Shown: positions 27,319-35,312 of the stretch, piece by piece | How the letters are laid out: each line of letters opens with the position of its first letter | How positions within the stretch are numbered: the first letter of the stretch is position 1 | NCBI GenBank assembly: GCA_965221725.1 | Contig: OZ244909.1 | Span: 62,001-126,000, forward strand | Reading direction: 5' to 3' | Length of the DNA: 64,000 bases | Origin: HK1 sp965221725 | GTDB lineage: Bacteria; Pseudomonadota; Gammaproteobacteria; HK1 | Notes under the pieces: model-generated | Told to the model about the DNA's origin: nothing | What the model saw: only the letters and a program-made list of their open reading frames with translations | Databases searched by the model: none | Translations under genes and position numbers: made by a program

Positions 27319-28832
27319 TGGGCCTCGACGTCGCCATCGACGCCCGCCGCGAAACGGACGCGGGCCGGGCCTCCGGCGAAGGCTGCCACGGAGGCCGGGA
27401 CCGGATGCGCCGAGCCGCGGCGGCGGCCGGCAAGAGCGAGATCCTGGAGCGCTACGCGGCCGACTATCCAACCGGGCCGCACGACCAGCCTCAGAGCATG
27501 TGCCCCGCATTCGGCTCGCTGCGGGTGGGGCTGCGGATGCGGCGCACCGCGACCGTGCTCTCCGGATCGGCCTGCTGTGTCTACGGACTGACCTTCACCT
27601 CGCACTTCTACGGTGCTCGACGCACCGTCGGCTACGTACCGTTCAACTCCGAAACCCTGGTCACCGGCAAGCTCTTCGAGGACATCCGCGAGTCGGTGTT
27701 CGAGCTGGCGGACCCCGACCGCTACGACGCTATCGTGGTGATCAATCTGTGCGTACCCACCGCCTCCGGCGTGCCGCTGCGCCTGCTGCCTCCTTCGGTC
27801 AACGGCGTGCGGATCATCGGTATCGACGTACCGGGGTTCGGCGTGCCGACCCATGCCGAGGCCAAGGACGTGCTGTCGGCGGCGATGCTCGCGTACGCGC
27901 GCACCGAGGTCGAGCAGGGCCCGGTGCCGGCCCCGCGCGGCGGCCCCGCCGAATGTCCGACGGTGACCCTCCTCGGAGAGGTCTTTCCCGCCGATCCGGT
28001 CACTATCGGTGCGATGCTCCAACCCATGGGACTTGCCGCCGGCCCGGTGGTGCCGACGCGCGAGTGGCGCGAACTCTACGCTGCTCTCGACTGCGCGGCG
28101 GTGGCCGCGCTGCATCCGTTCTACACCGCATCGCTTCGCGAGTTCGCGGCGGCGGGACGCACTGCGGTGCCGTCCGCCCCGGTCGGCGCCGAGGGCACCG
28201 CCGCGTGGCTGGACGCGGTCGCCGCCGCGTGCAATGTGCCGGCGAAGGCGTGCGATGCGGCCAAGCGGGCGATGGTCGGCGCGATTCGCACCTCGCTCGA
28301 ACAGGCTCCGGTGAAGGCGCGCATCACGCTGTCCGGCTACGAAGGGTCGGAGTTGCTGGTGGCGAGACTGCTCTGCGAGAGCGGGGCGGATGTGCGCTAC
28401 GTGGGCACCGCATGCCCCCGCACCCCGTGGTCGGGGCCCGATCGCGAGTGGCTCGAAGCGCGCGGGGTGGAAGTGCGCTACCGCGCCACGCTGGAACAGG
28501 ATCTCGCGGCGTTCTCCGAGTATCAGCCGGATCTCGCGATCGGCACCACCCCGGTGGTGCAGAAGGCCAAGGAGGCCGCGACCCCGGCGCTCTACTTCAC
28601 CAACCTGATCTCGGCCCGGCCGCTGATGGGACCGGCCGGGGTCGGCGCGGTTGCTCAGGTCGTCAACGCGGCGGTCGCCGGCAAGCCCCGGTTCGATCGG
28701 ATGCGAGACTTCTTCGAAGGCGTCGGCCATGGCGCCACCGCGGGGGTGTGGGAGCGCGCCGGAGCCGTTGCCGGCGAAGCTGCTGCGGGCCCGGGCGTCG
28801 CAGCGGGCGCCGCCGCGGGAGGAACCGTCTGA
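27318..28832 (+). CDS. bchY: Chlorophyllide a reductase subunit Y
   Basis: BchY and BchZ form the catalytic component of chlorophyllide a oxidoreductase. The GTG start at 27318 places the three BchY cluster ligands at C62 (SMCPAF), C87 (SACCVYG) and C145 (NLCVPT), the same numbers as in the characterised enzyme, which supports this start. The product is 504 residues with a low-complexity Ala/Gly tail. It overlaps bchX and bchZ by one base each. Confidence 0.95.
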   Translation: MGLDVAIDARRETDAGRASGEGCHGGRDRMRRAAAAAGKSEILERYAADYPTGPHDQPQSMCPAFGSLRVGLRMRRTATVLSGSACCVYGLTFTSHFYGARRTVGYVPFNSETLVTGKLFEDIRESVFELADPDRYDAIVVINLCVPTASGVPLRLLPPSVNGVRIIGIDVPGFGVPTHAEAKDVLSAAMLAYARTEVEQGPVPAPRGGPAECPTVTLLGEVFPADPVTIGAMLQPMGLAAGPVVPTREWRELYAALDCAAVAALHPFYTASLREFAAAGRTAVPSAPVGAEGTAAWLDAVAAACNVPAKACDAAKRAMVGAIRTSLEQAPVKARITLSGYEGSELLVARLLCESGADVRYVGTACPRTPWSGPDREWLEARGVEVRYRATLEQDLAAFSEYQPDLAIGTTPVVQKAKEAATPALYFTNLISARPLMGPAGVGAVAQVVNAAVAGKPRFDRMRDFFEGVGHGATAGVWERAGAVAGEAAAGPGVAAGAAAGGTV

Positions 28833-30295
28833 TGCTCGTCCTCGACCACGATCGGGCCGGGGGGTACTGGGGGGCGGTCTATGTCTTCACCGCGGTGAAG
28901 GGCCTGCGGGTCATCATCGACGGTCCGGTGGGGTGCGAGAACCTGCCGGTGACCTCGGTGCTGCACTACACCGATGCGCTCCCGCCCCACGAGCTGCCGA
29001 TCGCCGTCACCGGGCTCTCCGAAGAGGAACTCGGCCAGCACGGCACCGAGAACGCGCTGCGGCGCGCGCATGCGTCCGCCGCCTCGGACGAGCCGGCGGT
29101 GGTGGTGACCGGCTCCATCGCGGAGATGATTGGCGGCGGGGTCACCCCGGAGGGCACCGGCATCAAGCGCTTCCTGCCCCGCACCATCGACGAAGATCAG
29201 TGGCAGAGTGCCGATCGGGCCATGAACTGGCTCTGGCGGGAGTTCGGGCTGAAGGGCAAGAGCAAGTTGCCGCGCGCGAGGAAGCGCGCCCGCGGAGAGC
29301 CGCCGCGCGTCAACATCATCGGGCCGACCTACGGTTACTTCAACACGCCCTCGGACCTTGCCGAGATCCGGCGTCTGGTGGAGGGGATCGGCGCCCGGGT
29401 GAACATGGTCTTCCCCCTCGGCGTGCCCCTCGACAAGGTCCCGCGCCTCGTCGACGCCGACGCGAGCGTCTGCATGTACCGCGAATACGGTCGCCTGCTG
29501 TGCGAGGCGCTGGAGCGCCCCTACCTGCAGGCGCCCATCGGGATCCACAGCACCACGAAATTCCTTCGAACCCTGGGCGAGTTGCTGGAACTCGACCCGG
29601 AGCCGTTCATCGAGTCCGAGAAGCACACCACCATCAAGCCGGTGTGGGATCTCTGGCGTTCGGTGACGCAGGACTTCTTCGCGACCGCTTCGTTCGGGGT
29701 CTCGGCCACCGAGACCTACACCAGGGGGCTTCGGAACTTCCTCGAGAACGAGCTCGGGTTCCCGTGTGCGTTCTCGTTCGCGCGCAGCGCCGGGCGCAAG
29801 CCCGACAACGCGGCGGTGCGCGCGGCGGTGCAGGAGAGGACACCGCTCGTGGTGTTCGGCAGCTACAACGAACGGATGTACCTGGCCGAGATCGACTCGA
29901 AAGCGGCCTACATCCCGGCCTCCTTCCCGGGCACGGTCATTCGCCGCCACACCGGAACCCCCTTCATGGGGTACGCGGGGGCGACGTACGTGGTGCAGGA
30001 GGTGTGCAACGCGCTGTTCGATGCGCTGTTCCACATCCTGCCGCTCGGTACCGAGCTCGACCACGTCGAAGCGACGCTGTCGCGCACCCGCCCCGCCGCC
30101 ATGCCCTGGGACGAGAAGGCGATGGCGTTGCTCGAAGAGGCAATCGAGCGCCATCCGGTGGTGACCCGGATCTCCGCTGCCAAGCGCCTGCGCGACGCCA
30201 CCGAGCGCGCGGCCCGCGCGGCCGGTGAGGGGGAGGTGGGAGTTGAACGGGTGAGGGCGGTCATCGATCCGAAGGTGTTGGGGCAGCCGGCCTGA
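28832..30295 (+). CDS. bchZ: Chlorophyllide a reductase subunit Z
   Basis: BchZ is the partner of BchY in the ring B reductase and supplies the fourth cluster ligand, at C35 (GPVGCENLPV), exactly as in known BchZ. The 487-residue product contains NIIGPTYGYFNTPSDLAEI and FGSYNERMYLAE, and ends with the PCP_red-type helical tail (DEKAMALLEEAIE onwards). The ATG overlaps the bchY stop by one base and follows a gggagga ribosome-binding site. A hairpin and then the puf genes follow, giving the typical bchCXYZ-puf superoperon. Confidence 0.95.
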   Translation: MLVLDHDRAGGYWGAVYVFTAVKGLRVIIDGPVGCENLPVTSVLHYTDALPPHELPIAVTGLSEEELGQHGTENALRRAHASAASDEPAVVVTGSIAEMIGGGVTPEGTGIKRFLPRTIDEDQWQSADRAMNWLWREFGLKGKSKLPRARKRARGEPPRVNIIGPTYGYFNTPSDLAEIRRLVEGIGARVNMVFPLGVPLDKVPRLVDADASVCMYREYGRLLCEALERPYLQAPIGIHSTTKFLRTLGELLELDPEPFIESEKHTTIKPVWDLWRSVTQDFFATASFGVSATETYTRGLRNFLENELGFPCAFSFARSAGRKPDNAAVRAAVQERTPLVVFGSYNERMYLAEIDSKAAYIPASFPGTVIRRHTGTPFMGYAGATYVVQEVCNALFDALFHILPLGTELDHVEATLSRTRPAAMPWDEKAMALLEEAIERHPVVTRISAAKRLRDATERAARAAGEGEVGVERVRAVIDPKVLGQPA

Positions 30296-30301
30296 GCCGG
30301 C

Positions 30302-30321
30302 GCCGGGAGAAGCGTCCCGGC
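30302..30321 (+). promoter_or_regulatory. Hairpin between bchZ and the puf genes
   Basis: A perfect 7-bp stem, gccggga (30302-30308) with tcccggc (30315-30321), closes a six-base loop seven bases after the bchZ stop. No T-tract follows, so partial read-through from bchCXYZ into puf is likely. The stem could act as a 3' stability element for bchZ mRNA. Confidence 0.6.
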
Positions 30322-30358
30322 TCCGGGACAACAAGTCGACGCAAGGGAGGGTTGCAGG

Positions 30359-30568
30359 ATGAGCGAATCGACGAGGAAGACGCACGCGGGCCGTGATACC
30401 CGCGAGGAACGGGAATACCGCTGGCTGTTCGCGCTGACATTTCCTGTCTTTCTGCTCGTCGCGACGTACGAGCGCATCGCGGGGATCGGGGACCGGACCG
30501 GCCGCTCCCTGCTGGAGGATGCGCGCGCCGCGGCGCATGTGCATCTGCCGTACGCGTTCATGCGCTGA
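30359..30568 (+). CDS. pufQ: PufQ-like small membrane protein
   Basis: A 69-residue protein with one hydrophobic helix (about residues 21-38, YRWLFALTFPVFLLVATYER) lies between bchZ and pufB, the position of pufQ. It ends in a segment like the PufQ tail (LLEDARAAAHVHLPYAF). PufQ affects bacteriochlorophyll synthesis or delivery and is encoded first in many puf operons. A gggagg ribosome-binding site precedes the ATG. Assignment rests on position, size, topology and the weakly similar tail; overall similarity looks low. Confidence 0.65.
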   Translation: MSESTRKTHAGRDTREEREYRWLFALTFPVFLLVATYERIAGIGDRTGRSLLEDARAAAHVHLPYAFMR

Positions 30569-30598
30569 TCGCGCCAGGCGCGCGCCGCAGTTCGGATT

Positions 30599-30668
30599 CC
30601 GCCCGTGTCGGGCGGGAGGCGCCGGGTCCGACCGGACGCGACGCCGTTGGCGGCACGCTCGACGTGCC
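30599..30668 (+). promoter_or_regulatory. Stem-loops in the pufQ-pufB intercistronic region
   Basis: A perfect 7-bp stem with a three-base loop, ccgcccg/cgggcgg, spans 30599-30615. A second, ggcacg/cgtgcc with a five-base loop, spans 30652-30668 and competes with ttggc/gccaa around it. The pufQ-pufB and pufA-pufL regions of Rhodobacter carry mRNA-processing sites and hairpins that set segment stability. These stems are good candidates for the same role, protecting the 5' side of pufBA mRNA. Confidence 0.6.
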
Positions 30669-30709
30669 AATCGGATCGGGCAACCGATCAACTGCTGGAG
30701 ATCGAGACC

Positions 30710-30934
30710 ATGACTGATGAAAGGCGTTCGTTGTCCGGCCTCACGGAGGATGAAGCGAAGGATGTCCACGGTTTGTTCATGACCGGCTTCATCGTATTCA
30801 CCCTGGTCGCAATCATCGCCCACTTCCTGGCCTGGCAATGGCGTCCGTGGCTGCCGGGAGCGGAGGGGTACGCCGCGGTGAGTGACGGGGTGATGTTCGC
30901 CGTGAGCGAGGTCACGCGACTCGTGGTGGGTTGA
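30710..30934 (+). CDS. pufB: LH1 light-harvesting beta polypeptide
   Basis: This is the beta chain of the core antenna. It has the typical start MTDERRSLSGLTEDEAKDVH, a single membrane helix and the bacteriochlorophyll-ligating histidine H38 (IIAHFLAW), followed by WRPWLPG. At 74 residues it is longer than usual: about 25 residues follow the WRPWL motif where most LH1 beta chains end. No frameshift is needed to explain this. The ATG at 30710 has a gctggag site upstream. Confidence 0.93.
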   Translation: MTDERRSLSGLTEDEAKDVHGLFMTGFIVFTLVAIIAHFLAWQWRPWLPGAEGYAAVSDGVMFAVSEVTRLVVG

Positions 30935-30963
30935 CCACTTCGAAGGCATTAGGAGACGGCATC

Positions 30964-31173
30964 ATGTGGAGACTGTGGCTTCTGTTCGACCCGCGTCGGG
31001 TGTTGGTCGCCCTGGGTGTTTTCCTGTTCGCGCTCGCAATCCTCATCCATTTCATCCTTCTCAGCACCGACCGTTTCAACTGGCTCGATGGCGCGAAGAT
31101 GATGACCAGCGCCGTCACGATCGAGCAGGTCGGGCCCGCGCCGGATTCGGTCCGGACAACGCGGCTGGGTTGA
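30964..31173 (+). CDS. pufA: LH1 light-harvesting alpha polypeptide
   Basis: This is the alpha chain of the core antenna. The 69-residue product begins MWRLWLLFDPRRVLVAL, has the helix with bacteriochlorophyll-ligating H29 (AILIHFILLSTDRFNWL), and a polar C-terminal extension of the length seen in spirilloxanthin-containing bacteria. The ATG at 30964 follows an aggaga site. It lies 29 bases after pufB, with a strong hairpin between it and pufL. Confidence 0.95.
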   Translation: MWRLWLLFDPRRVLVALGVFLFALAILIHFILLSTDRFNWLDGAKMMTSAVTIEQVGPAPDSVRTTRLG

Positions 31174-31240
31174 GGGTGATGAAGGCGCCGGTGGGGGATG
31201 GACGGCGCCGGCGGGAGTCGGATGTTCGGCATCTTCGGGG

Positions 31241-31269
31241 GCGGGGCGCCAATGTGTGCCTCGCCCCGC
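31241..31269 (+). promoter_or_regulatory. Stable hairpin between pufA and pufL
   Basis: A perfect 8-bp GC-only stem, gcggggcg (31241-31248) with cgccccgc (31262-31269), closes a 13-base loop. In Rhodobacter, hairpins at this position block 3'-5' decay and keep pufBA mRNA more abundant than pufLM mRNA, giving excess antenna over reaction centres. The same role is likely here. It ends 22 bases before the pufL ATG and lacks a T-tract. Confidence 0.75.
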
Positions 31270-31291
31270 ATGAGGCGCGGGGAGGCTCGCG

Positions 31292-32116
31292 ATGTCCATG
31301 CTGAATTTCGAACGCAAGTACCGGGTCCGGGGTGGCACGCTCATCGGCGGCAACCTCTTCGACTTCTGGGTGGGGCCTTTCTACGTGGGCTTCTTCGGTG
31401 CCACCACGATCCTCTTCACCATCGTCGGCGTCGGGCTGATCCTCTACGGTGCGGCACTCGGTCCGACGTGGAACGTGTGGCAGATCAACATCGCGCCGCC
31501 CGGCCTCTCGTACGGGCTTGCGCTCGCGCCGATGATGGAAGGCGGGCTGTGGCAGATCATCACCATCTGTGCCATCGGCGCCTTCTGTTCGTGGGCGCTG
31601 CGCGAGGTCGAGATATGCCGCAAGCTCGGCATCGGGTTCCATGTGCCGTTCGCGTTCGGGGTCGCGATCTTCGCCTACGTGACGCTGGTCGTGTTCCGCC
31701 CGCTGTTGATGGGCGCCTGGGGGCACGGCTTCCCCTACGGCATCCTCAGCCACCTCGACTGGGTGTCCAACGTGGGCTACCAGCACCTGCATTTCCACTA
31801 CAACCCCGCGCACATGATCGCGGTGTCGTTCTTCTTCACCACCTGCCTGGCGCTGGCGCTGCACGGTTCGCTGGTGCTGTCTGCGGCCAATCCGCAGCCG
31901 GGGGAGGTGGTCAGAACCGCCGAGCACGAGGATACCTACTTCCGCGATGCCATCGGCTACTCGATCGGAACGCTCGGCATCCACCGTCTCGGGCTGTTCC
32001 TCGCGCTCTCGTCCGGCTTCTGGAGCGCAGTGTGCATCGTCATCAGCGGTCCGTTCTGGACCCGCGGCTGGCCGGAATGGTGGACCTGGTGGCTTGACCT
32101 TCCGATCTGGCGCTGA
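31292..32116 (+). CDS. pufL: Photosynthetic reaction centre L subunit
   Basis: PufL forms the reaction-centre core with PufM and binds half the pigments and QB. The 274-residue product has five membrane helices. All key ligands are present at one position more than in Rhodobacter: H154 (accessory chlorophyll), H174 (special pair), H191 and H231 (iron). E213, D214 and S224 match the proton-path residues of the QB site. The sequence is clean, without insertions. A gaggctcgcg site precedes the ATG. Confidence 0.97.
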   Translation: MSMLNFERKYRVRGGTLIGGNLFDFWVGPFYVGFFGATTILFTIVGVGLILYGAALGPTWNVWQINIAPPGLSYGLALAPMMEGGLWQIITICAIGAFCSWALREVEICRKLGIGFHVPFAFGVAIFAYVTLVVFRPLLMGAWGHGFPYGILSHLDWVSNVGYQHLHFHYNPAHMIAVSFFFTTCLALALHGSLVLSAANPQPGEVVRTAEHEDTYFRDAIGYSIGTLGIHRLGLFLALSSGFWSAVCIVISGPFWTRGWPEWWTWWLDLPIWR

Positions 32117-32136
32117 CCGAGACGAGGACGCTATCG

Positions 32137-33111
32137 ATGGCCTACTACCAGAACATCTTCACCCGCGTGCAGGTCCGCGGGGGCGTCGAGGCCGGGGTGC
32201 CGATCGAAAACGGCGACTTCGAACGGGTCGGCCGCGGCTTCTTCAACTACTGGCTCGGCAAGATCGGTGGCGCCCAGATCGGACCCGTCTACCTTGGGTG
32301 GCTCGGCATCGCTTCGATCGTGTGCGGGGTGATCGCGATCGAGATCATCGGACTCAACATGTGGGCCTCGGTGAACTGGGACCCGGTGCAGTTCGTGCGC
32401 CAGCTCTTCTGGCTGTCGCTGGAGCCGCCGGGGGCCGAGTACGGGCTTCGCTTCCCGCCGCTCGCCGACGGCGGCTGGTGGCTGGTGGCGGGGTTCTTCC
32501 TCACCGCTTCCATCCTCCTGTGGTGGTTCCGGATGTACCGCCGCGCGCTGGCGCTCGGGCTCGGTACCCACGTCACCTGGGCTTTCGCGTCCGCCATCTG
32601 GCTCTATCTGGTGCTCGGCTTCATCCGCCCGGTGATGATGGGGAGCTGGTCCGAGGCGGTGCCGTTCGGGATTTTCCCGCACCTCGACTGGACCGCGGCG
32701 TTCTCCATCCGCTACGGCAACCTCTTCTACAACCCGTTCCACATGCTCTCCATCGCGTTTCTCTACGGCTCCGCGCTGCTGTTCGCCATGCACGGCGCCA
32801 CCATCCTCGCGGTGAGCCGCTACGGCGGTGAGCGCGAGCTGGAGCAGATCACGGACCGAGGAACCGCCTCGGAGCGCGCGGCGCTGTTCTGGCGCTGGAC
32901 GATGGGGTTCAACGCCACGATGGAGTCCATTCATCGCTGGGCGTGGTGGTTCGCGGTGCTCACTCCGCTCACCGGTGGTATCGGCATCCTGCTCACCGGG
33001 ACGGTGGTGGACAACTGGTACCTGTGGGCGGTCGAGCACGGGGTGGCGCCTGCATATCCGCAAGTGTTCCCGGTGGTCGACAACCCGGGTGCGCCGGGAG
33101 CGGTGCAATGA
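32137..33111 (+). CDS. pufM: Photosynthetic reaction centre M subunit
   Basis: PufM is the second core subunit and binds QA. The 324-residue product has five membrane helices. Residue numbering matches Rhodobacter exactly: H182, H202 (special pair), H219, E234 and H266 (iron ligands). The C terminus extends beyond the last helix (EHGVAPAYPQVFPVVDNPG), as in species whose reaction centre binds a tetrahaem cytochrome. The ATG of pufC overlaps its stop. Confidence 0.97.
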   Translation: MAYYQNIFTRVQVRGGVEAGVPIENGDFERVGRGFFNYWLGKIGGAQIGPVYLGWLGIASIVCGVIAIEIIGLNMWASVNWDPVQFVRQLFWLSLEPPGAEYGLRFPPLADGGWWLVAGFFLTASILLWWFRMYRRALALGLGTHVTWAFASAIWLYLVLGFIRPVMMGSWSEAVPFGIFPHLDWTAAFSIRYGNLFYNPFHMLSIAFLYGSALLFAMHGATILAVSRYGGERELEQITDRGTASERAALFWRWTMGFNATMESIHRWAWWFAVLTPLTGGIGILLTGTVVDNWYLWAVEHGVAPAYPQVFPVVDNPGAPGAVQ

Positions 33112-34127
33112 ACACGAGCCCCATCGCAATCCGATCCATGCTGGCCGGAACGCTCGCCGCCGCGGCGGTGCTGACCGGGTGCGAGGCGCCGCCTCCGGAG
33201 TCCGGTCAGATCGGGTTCCGGGGCGTGTCGATGATGACCCTCGACCACCCCGAGACACTGGCCGAGACCCAGGCGGCCTCGATGGCGCCGCCGCCGGCCA
33301 TCCCGCTGCTTCCGGCCACCGGCGGCCCGAAGGCGCGCGATGTCTTCCGCAACGTGCAGGTGCTCGGCGATCTGGAAGTCGGGCAGTTCAACCGACTGAT
33401 GGTGTCCATCACCCAGTGGATCGCGCCCGAGCAGGGGTGTGCGTACTGCCACGCCGGCGCCGACCTGGCCCTTGACGATCTGTACACCAAGGTCGTGTCG
33501 CGCCGGATGCTGGAGATGACGCAGCACATCAACCGAAGCTGGACGGATCACGTCGGGGAGACTGGCGTCACCTGCTATACCTGCCACCGGGGCCAGCCGG
33601 TGCCGCCCCGGATCTGGTTCGAGGAGCGTGGCCTGCCGCAGGCCGGCGGCTTCGCGGCGAGCCGGCAGGAACAGAACCTCGCGATGCCGGAGGTAGCCTT
33701 CACCTCGCTCCCCTACGACCCGCTCAGCCGGTTCCTGCTGACCGAGGAGGAAATCTCGGTGCAAGCCGCGAGGGCGTTGCCGCGCGGCGACGCGATCGGT
33801 ACCAAGCAGGCCGAGCATACCTATGCCCTGATGATGCACCTGTCGGAGTCGCTGGGGGTGAACTGCACCTACTGCCACAACAGCCGGGCGTTCGGGCAGT
33901 GGCCGCAGAGCCCCCCGGCCCGCGCGACCGCGTGGCACGGCATTCGCATGGTCCGCGACCTCAACCGCGCGTACCTCGTGCCGCTCGGGCCGCAGTATCC
34001 GCCCGCACGTCTCGGCCCCCACGGCGACCCGCCCAAGGCGAACTGCGCAACCTGCCACGGCGGGCAGCCGCGGCCGCTCAACGGGGCGCGGATGCTCGAC
34101 GACTTTCCGTCCCTCGCCGCGCGGTGA
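33108..34127 (+). CDS. pufC: Reaction-centre tetrahaem cytochrome c subunit
   Basis: PufC is the periplasmic cytochrome that re-reduces the oxidised special pair. The 339-residue product begins with a lipoprotein signal peptide with lipobox LTGC (Cys about residue 25) and has four c-type haem motifs: CAYCH, CYTCH, CTYCH and CATCH. Methionines that could be axial ligands occur in the helices before them (for example RLMVSITQWI and TYALMMHLSE). The ATGA overlap with pufM shows coupling. It ends the core puf operon. Confidence 0.96.
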   Translation: MNTSPIAIRSMLAGTLAAAAVLTGCEAPPPESGQIGFRGVSMMTLDHPETLAETQAASMAPPPAIPLLPATGGPKARDVFRNVQVLGDLEVGQFNRLMVSITQWIAPEQGCAYCHAGADLALDDLYTKVVSRRMLEMTQHINRSWTDHVGETGVTCYTCHRGQPVPPRIWFEERGLPQAGGFAASRQEQNLAMPEVAFTSLPYDPLSRFLLTEEEISVQAARALPRGDAIGTKQAEHTYALMMHLSESLGVNCTYCHNSRAFGQWPQSPPARATAWHGIRMVRDLNRAYLVPLGPQYPPARLGPHGDPPKANCATCHGGQPRPLNGARMLDDFPSLAAR

Positions 34128-34193
34128 CGCGCTTGGGCGAGGGTTCGGATTTCGAGTCTGCGCGCCACCGTCGTCCGCCAACTCCGCTCGACG

Positions 34194-34225
34194 ACTCCGC
34201 CCACCAACTCCGCCCACCAACTCCG
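34194..34225. repeat. 13-bp tandem repeat downstream of pufC
   Basis: Two exact copies of actccgcccacca (34194-34206 and 34207-34219) and a partial third lie in the 136-base gap between pufC and the next gene. A degenerate copy precedes them. I see no hairpin with a T-tract or promoter in this gap, so transcription may continue into the hydrolase gene. Confidence 0.75.
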
Positions 34226-34263
34226 AAAGTCGCGCCGCGCGGGTGGCGCCTTGCCCTGTCTCG

Positions 34264-35175
34264 ATGAATCTGGAACCGGCCCTGGCGGCAGAGCGGCATG
34301 AGTTCGACGGCCCCGACTGCCGCCTGAGCTACTACCGGTCGCGGCCTGTGGATCGTGATCCGCAGGAGCCGCCGCTGCTGCTCGTTCACAGCGTCAATGC
34401 AGCCGGGTCGGCCTACGAGATGCGGCCGTTGTTCGAGCGCCACCGCTCGCACCGGGTGGTCTACGCCCTCGACCTCCCCGGGTTCGGCTTTTCCGAACGC
34501 AGTGATCTCCGCTACTCCCCGAGGCTCATGACCGATGCGGTGCTCGCGATGCTGGACGAGGCGGCGTCGCGTCACCGGGATGCGCAATTCGAGGTGGCGG
34601 CGCTGTCGCTCGGGTGCGAGTTCGCGGCTCGCGCCGCGGCCGAGGCGCCGGAGCGATTCGTCAACCTGGCCCTCGTCAGCCCCACCGGGCTCGATGGCAC
34701 CACGCCGCGCCGCGGGAGCCCCGAGGCGCACCGGGGCATCCCCGCCATGAGCGCGATCCTGAGCGTTCCGCGGCTGAACGAGCGCCTGTTCGCGTGGCTC
34801 ACCTCGCGGGCCAGCGTCGGCTACTTCATGCGCAAGGCGTTCGGGCGCGCCGACGTGAGCCCCGAACTCATCGACTACGCCTGGCGTACGAGTCACCAGC
34901 CGGGCGCGCATTTCGCCCCGTTGCGCTTCGTCGCCGGATACCTGTTCAGCCGGGACGCCTTCGCCGTCTACGAATCGCTCTCGCTGCCGGTGTGGGCCGC
35001 GCACGGCCGTCGTGGAGACTTCACCGACTATCGCCTGCTGCGGCGCCTCGCCGATCGCCCCCACTGGACGGTGGACGTATTCGATACCGGCGCATTGCCC
35101 CAGTTCGAAGTGCCCGAGGAGTTCAATCGGCGCTACCGCCGCTTCCTCGACGGGGCGCGCGGGCGGGGGGAGTGA
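34264..35175 (+). CDS. Alpha/beta hydrolase-fold protein, possibly catalytically impaired
   Basis: A 303-residue alpha/beta-hydrolase-fold protein lies between pufC and crtI. It has the oxyanion region LLLVHSVNAAGSAYEM, the nucleophile elbow AALSLGCEF (S115) and a possible acid. In the C-terminal segment where the catalytic histidine normally sits (GHxPxxExP), it reads TGALPQFEVPEEF, with no histidine. It may be a non-catalytic paralogue or use another residue. ATG 34264 was chosen over an in-frame TTG at 34243. It differs from BchO, which keeps its histidine. Function unknown; location suggests a pigment or photocomplex role. Confidence 0.75.
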   Translation: MNLEPALAAERHEFDGPDCRLSYYRSRPVDRDPQEPPLLLVHSVNAAGSAYEMRPLFERHRSHRVVYALDLPGFGFSERSDLRYSPRLMTDAVLAMLDEAASRHRDAQFEVAALSLGCEFAARAAAEAPERFVNLALVSPTGLDGTTPRRGSPEAHRGIPAMSAILSVPRLNERLFAWLTSRASVGYFMRKAFGRADVSPELIDYAWRTSHQPGAHFAPLRFVAGYLFSRDAFAVYESLSLPVWAAHGRRGDFTDYRLLRRLADRPHWTVDVFDTGALPQFEVPEEFNRRYRRFLDGARGRGE

Positions 35176-35312
35176 GTCTTGGTTCCGTTGTCCTGGCTCG
35201 GAGCCGACCTGGCGCCGGGGATCCGCCACCCTCGATCAACGCTCGATCAGGCAATGGCCGCGCTCCGGGCCCGAACCTCGACATGACATCAACACCGGTC
35301 GCGGAGGGGGAC

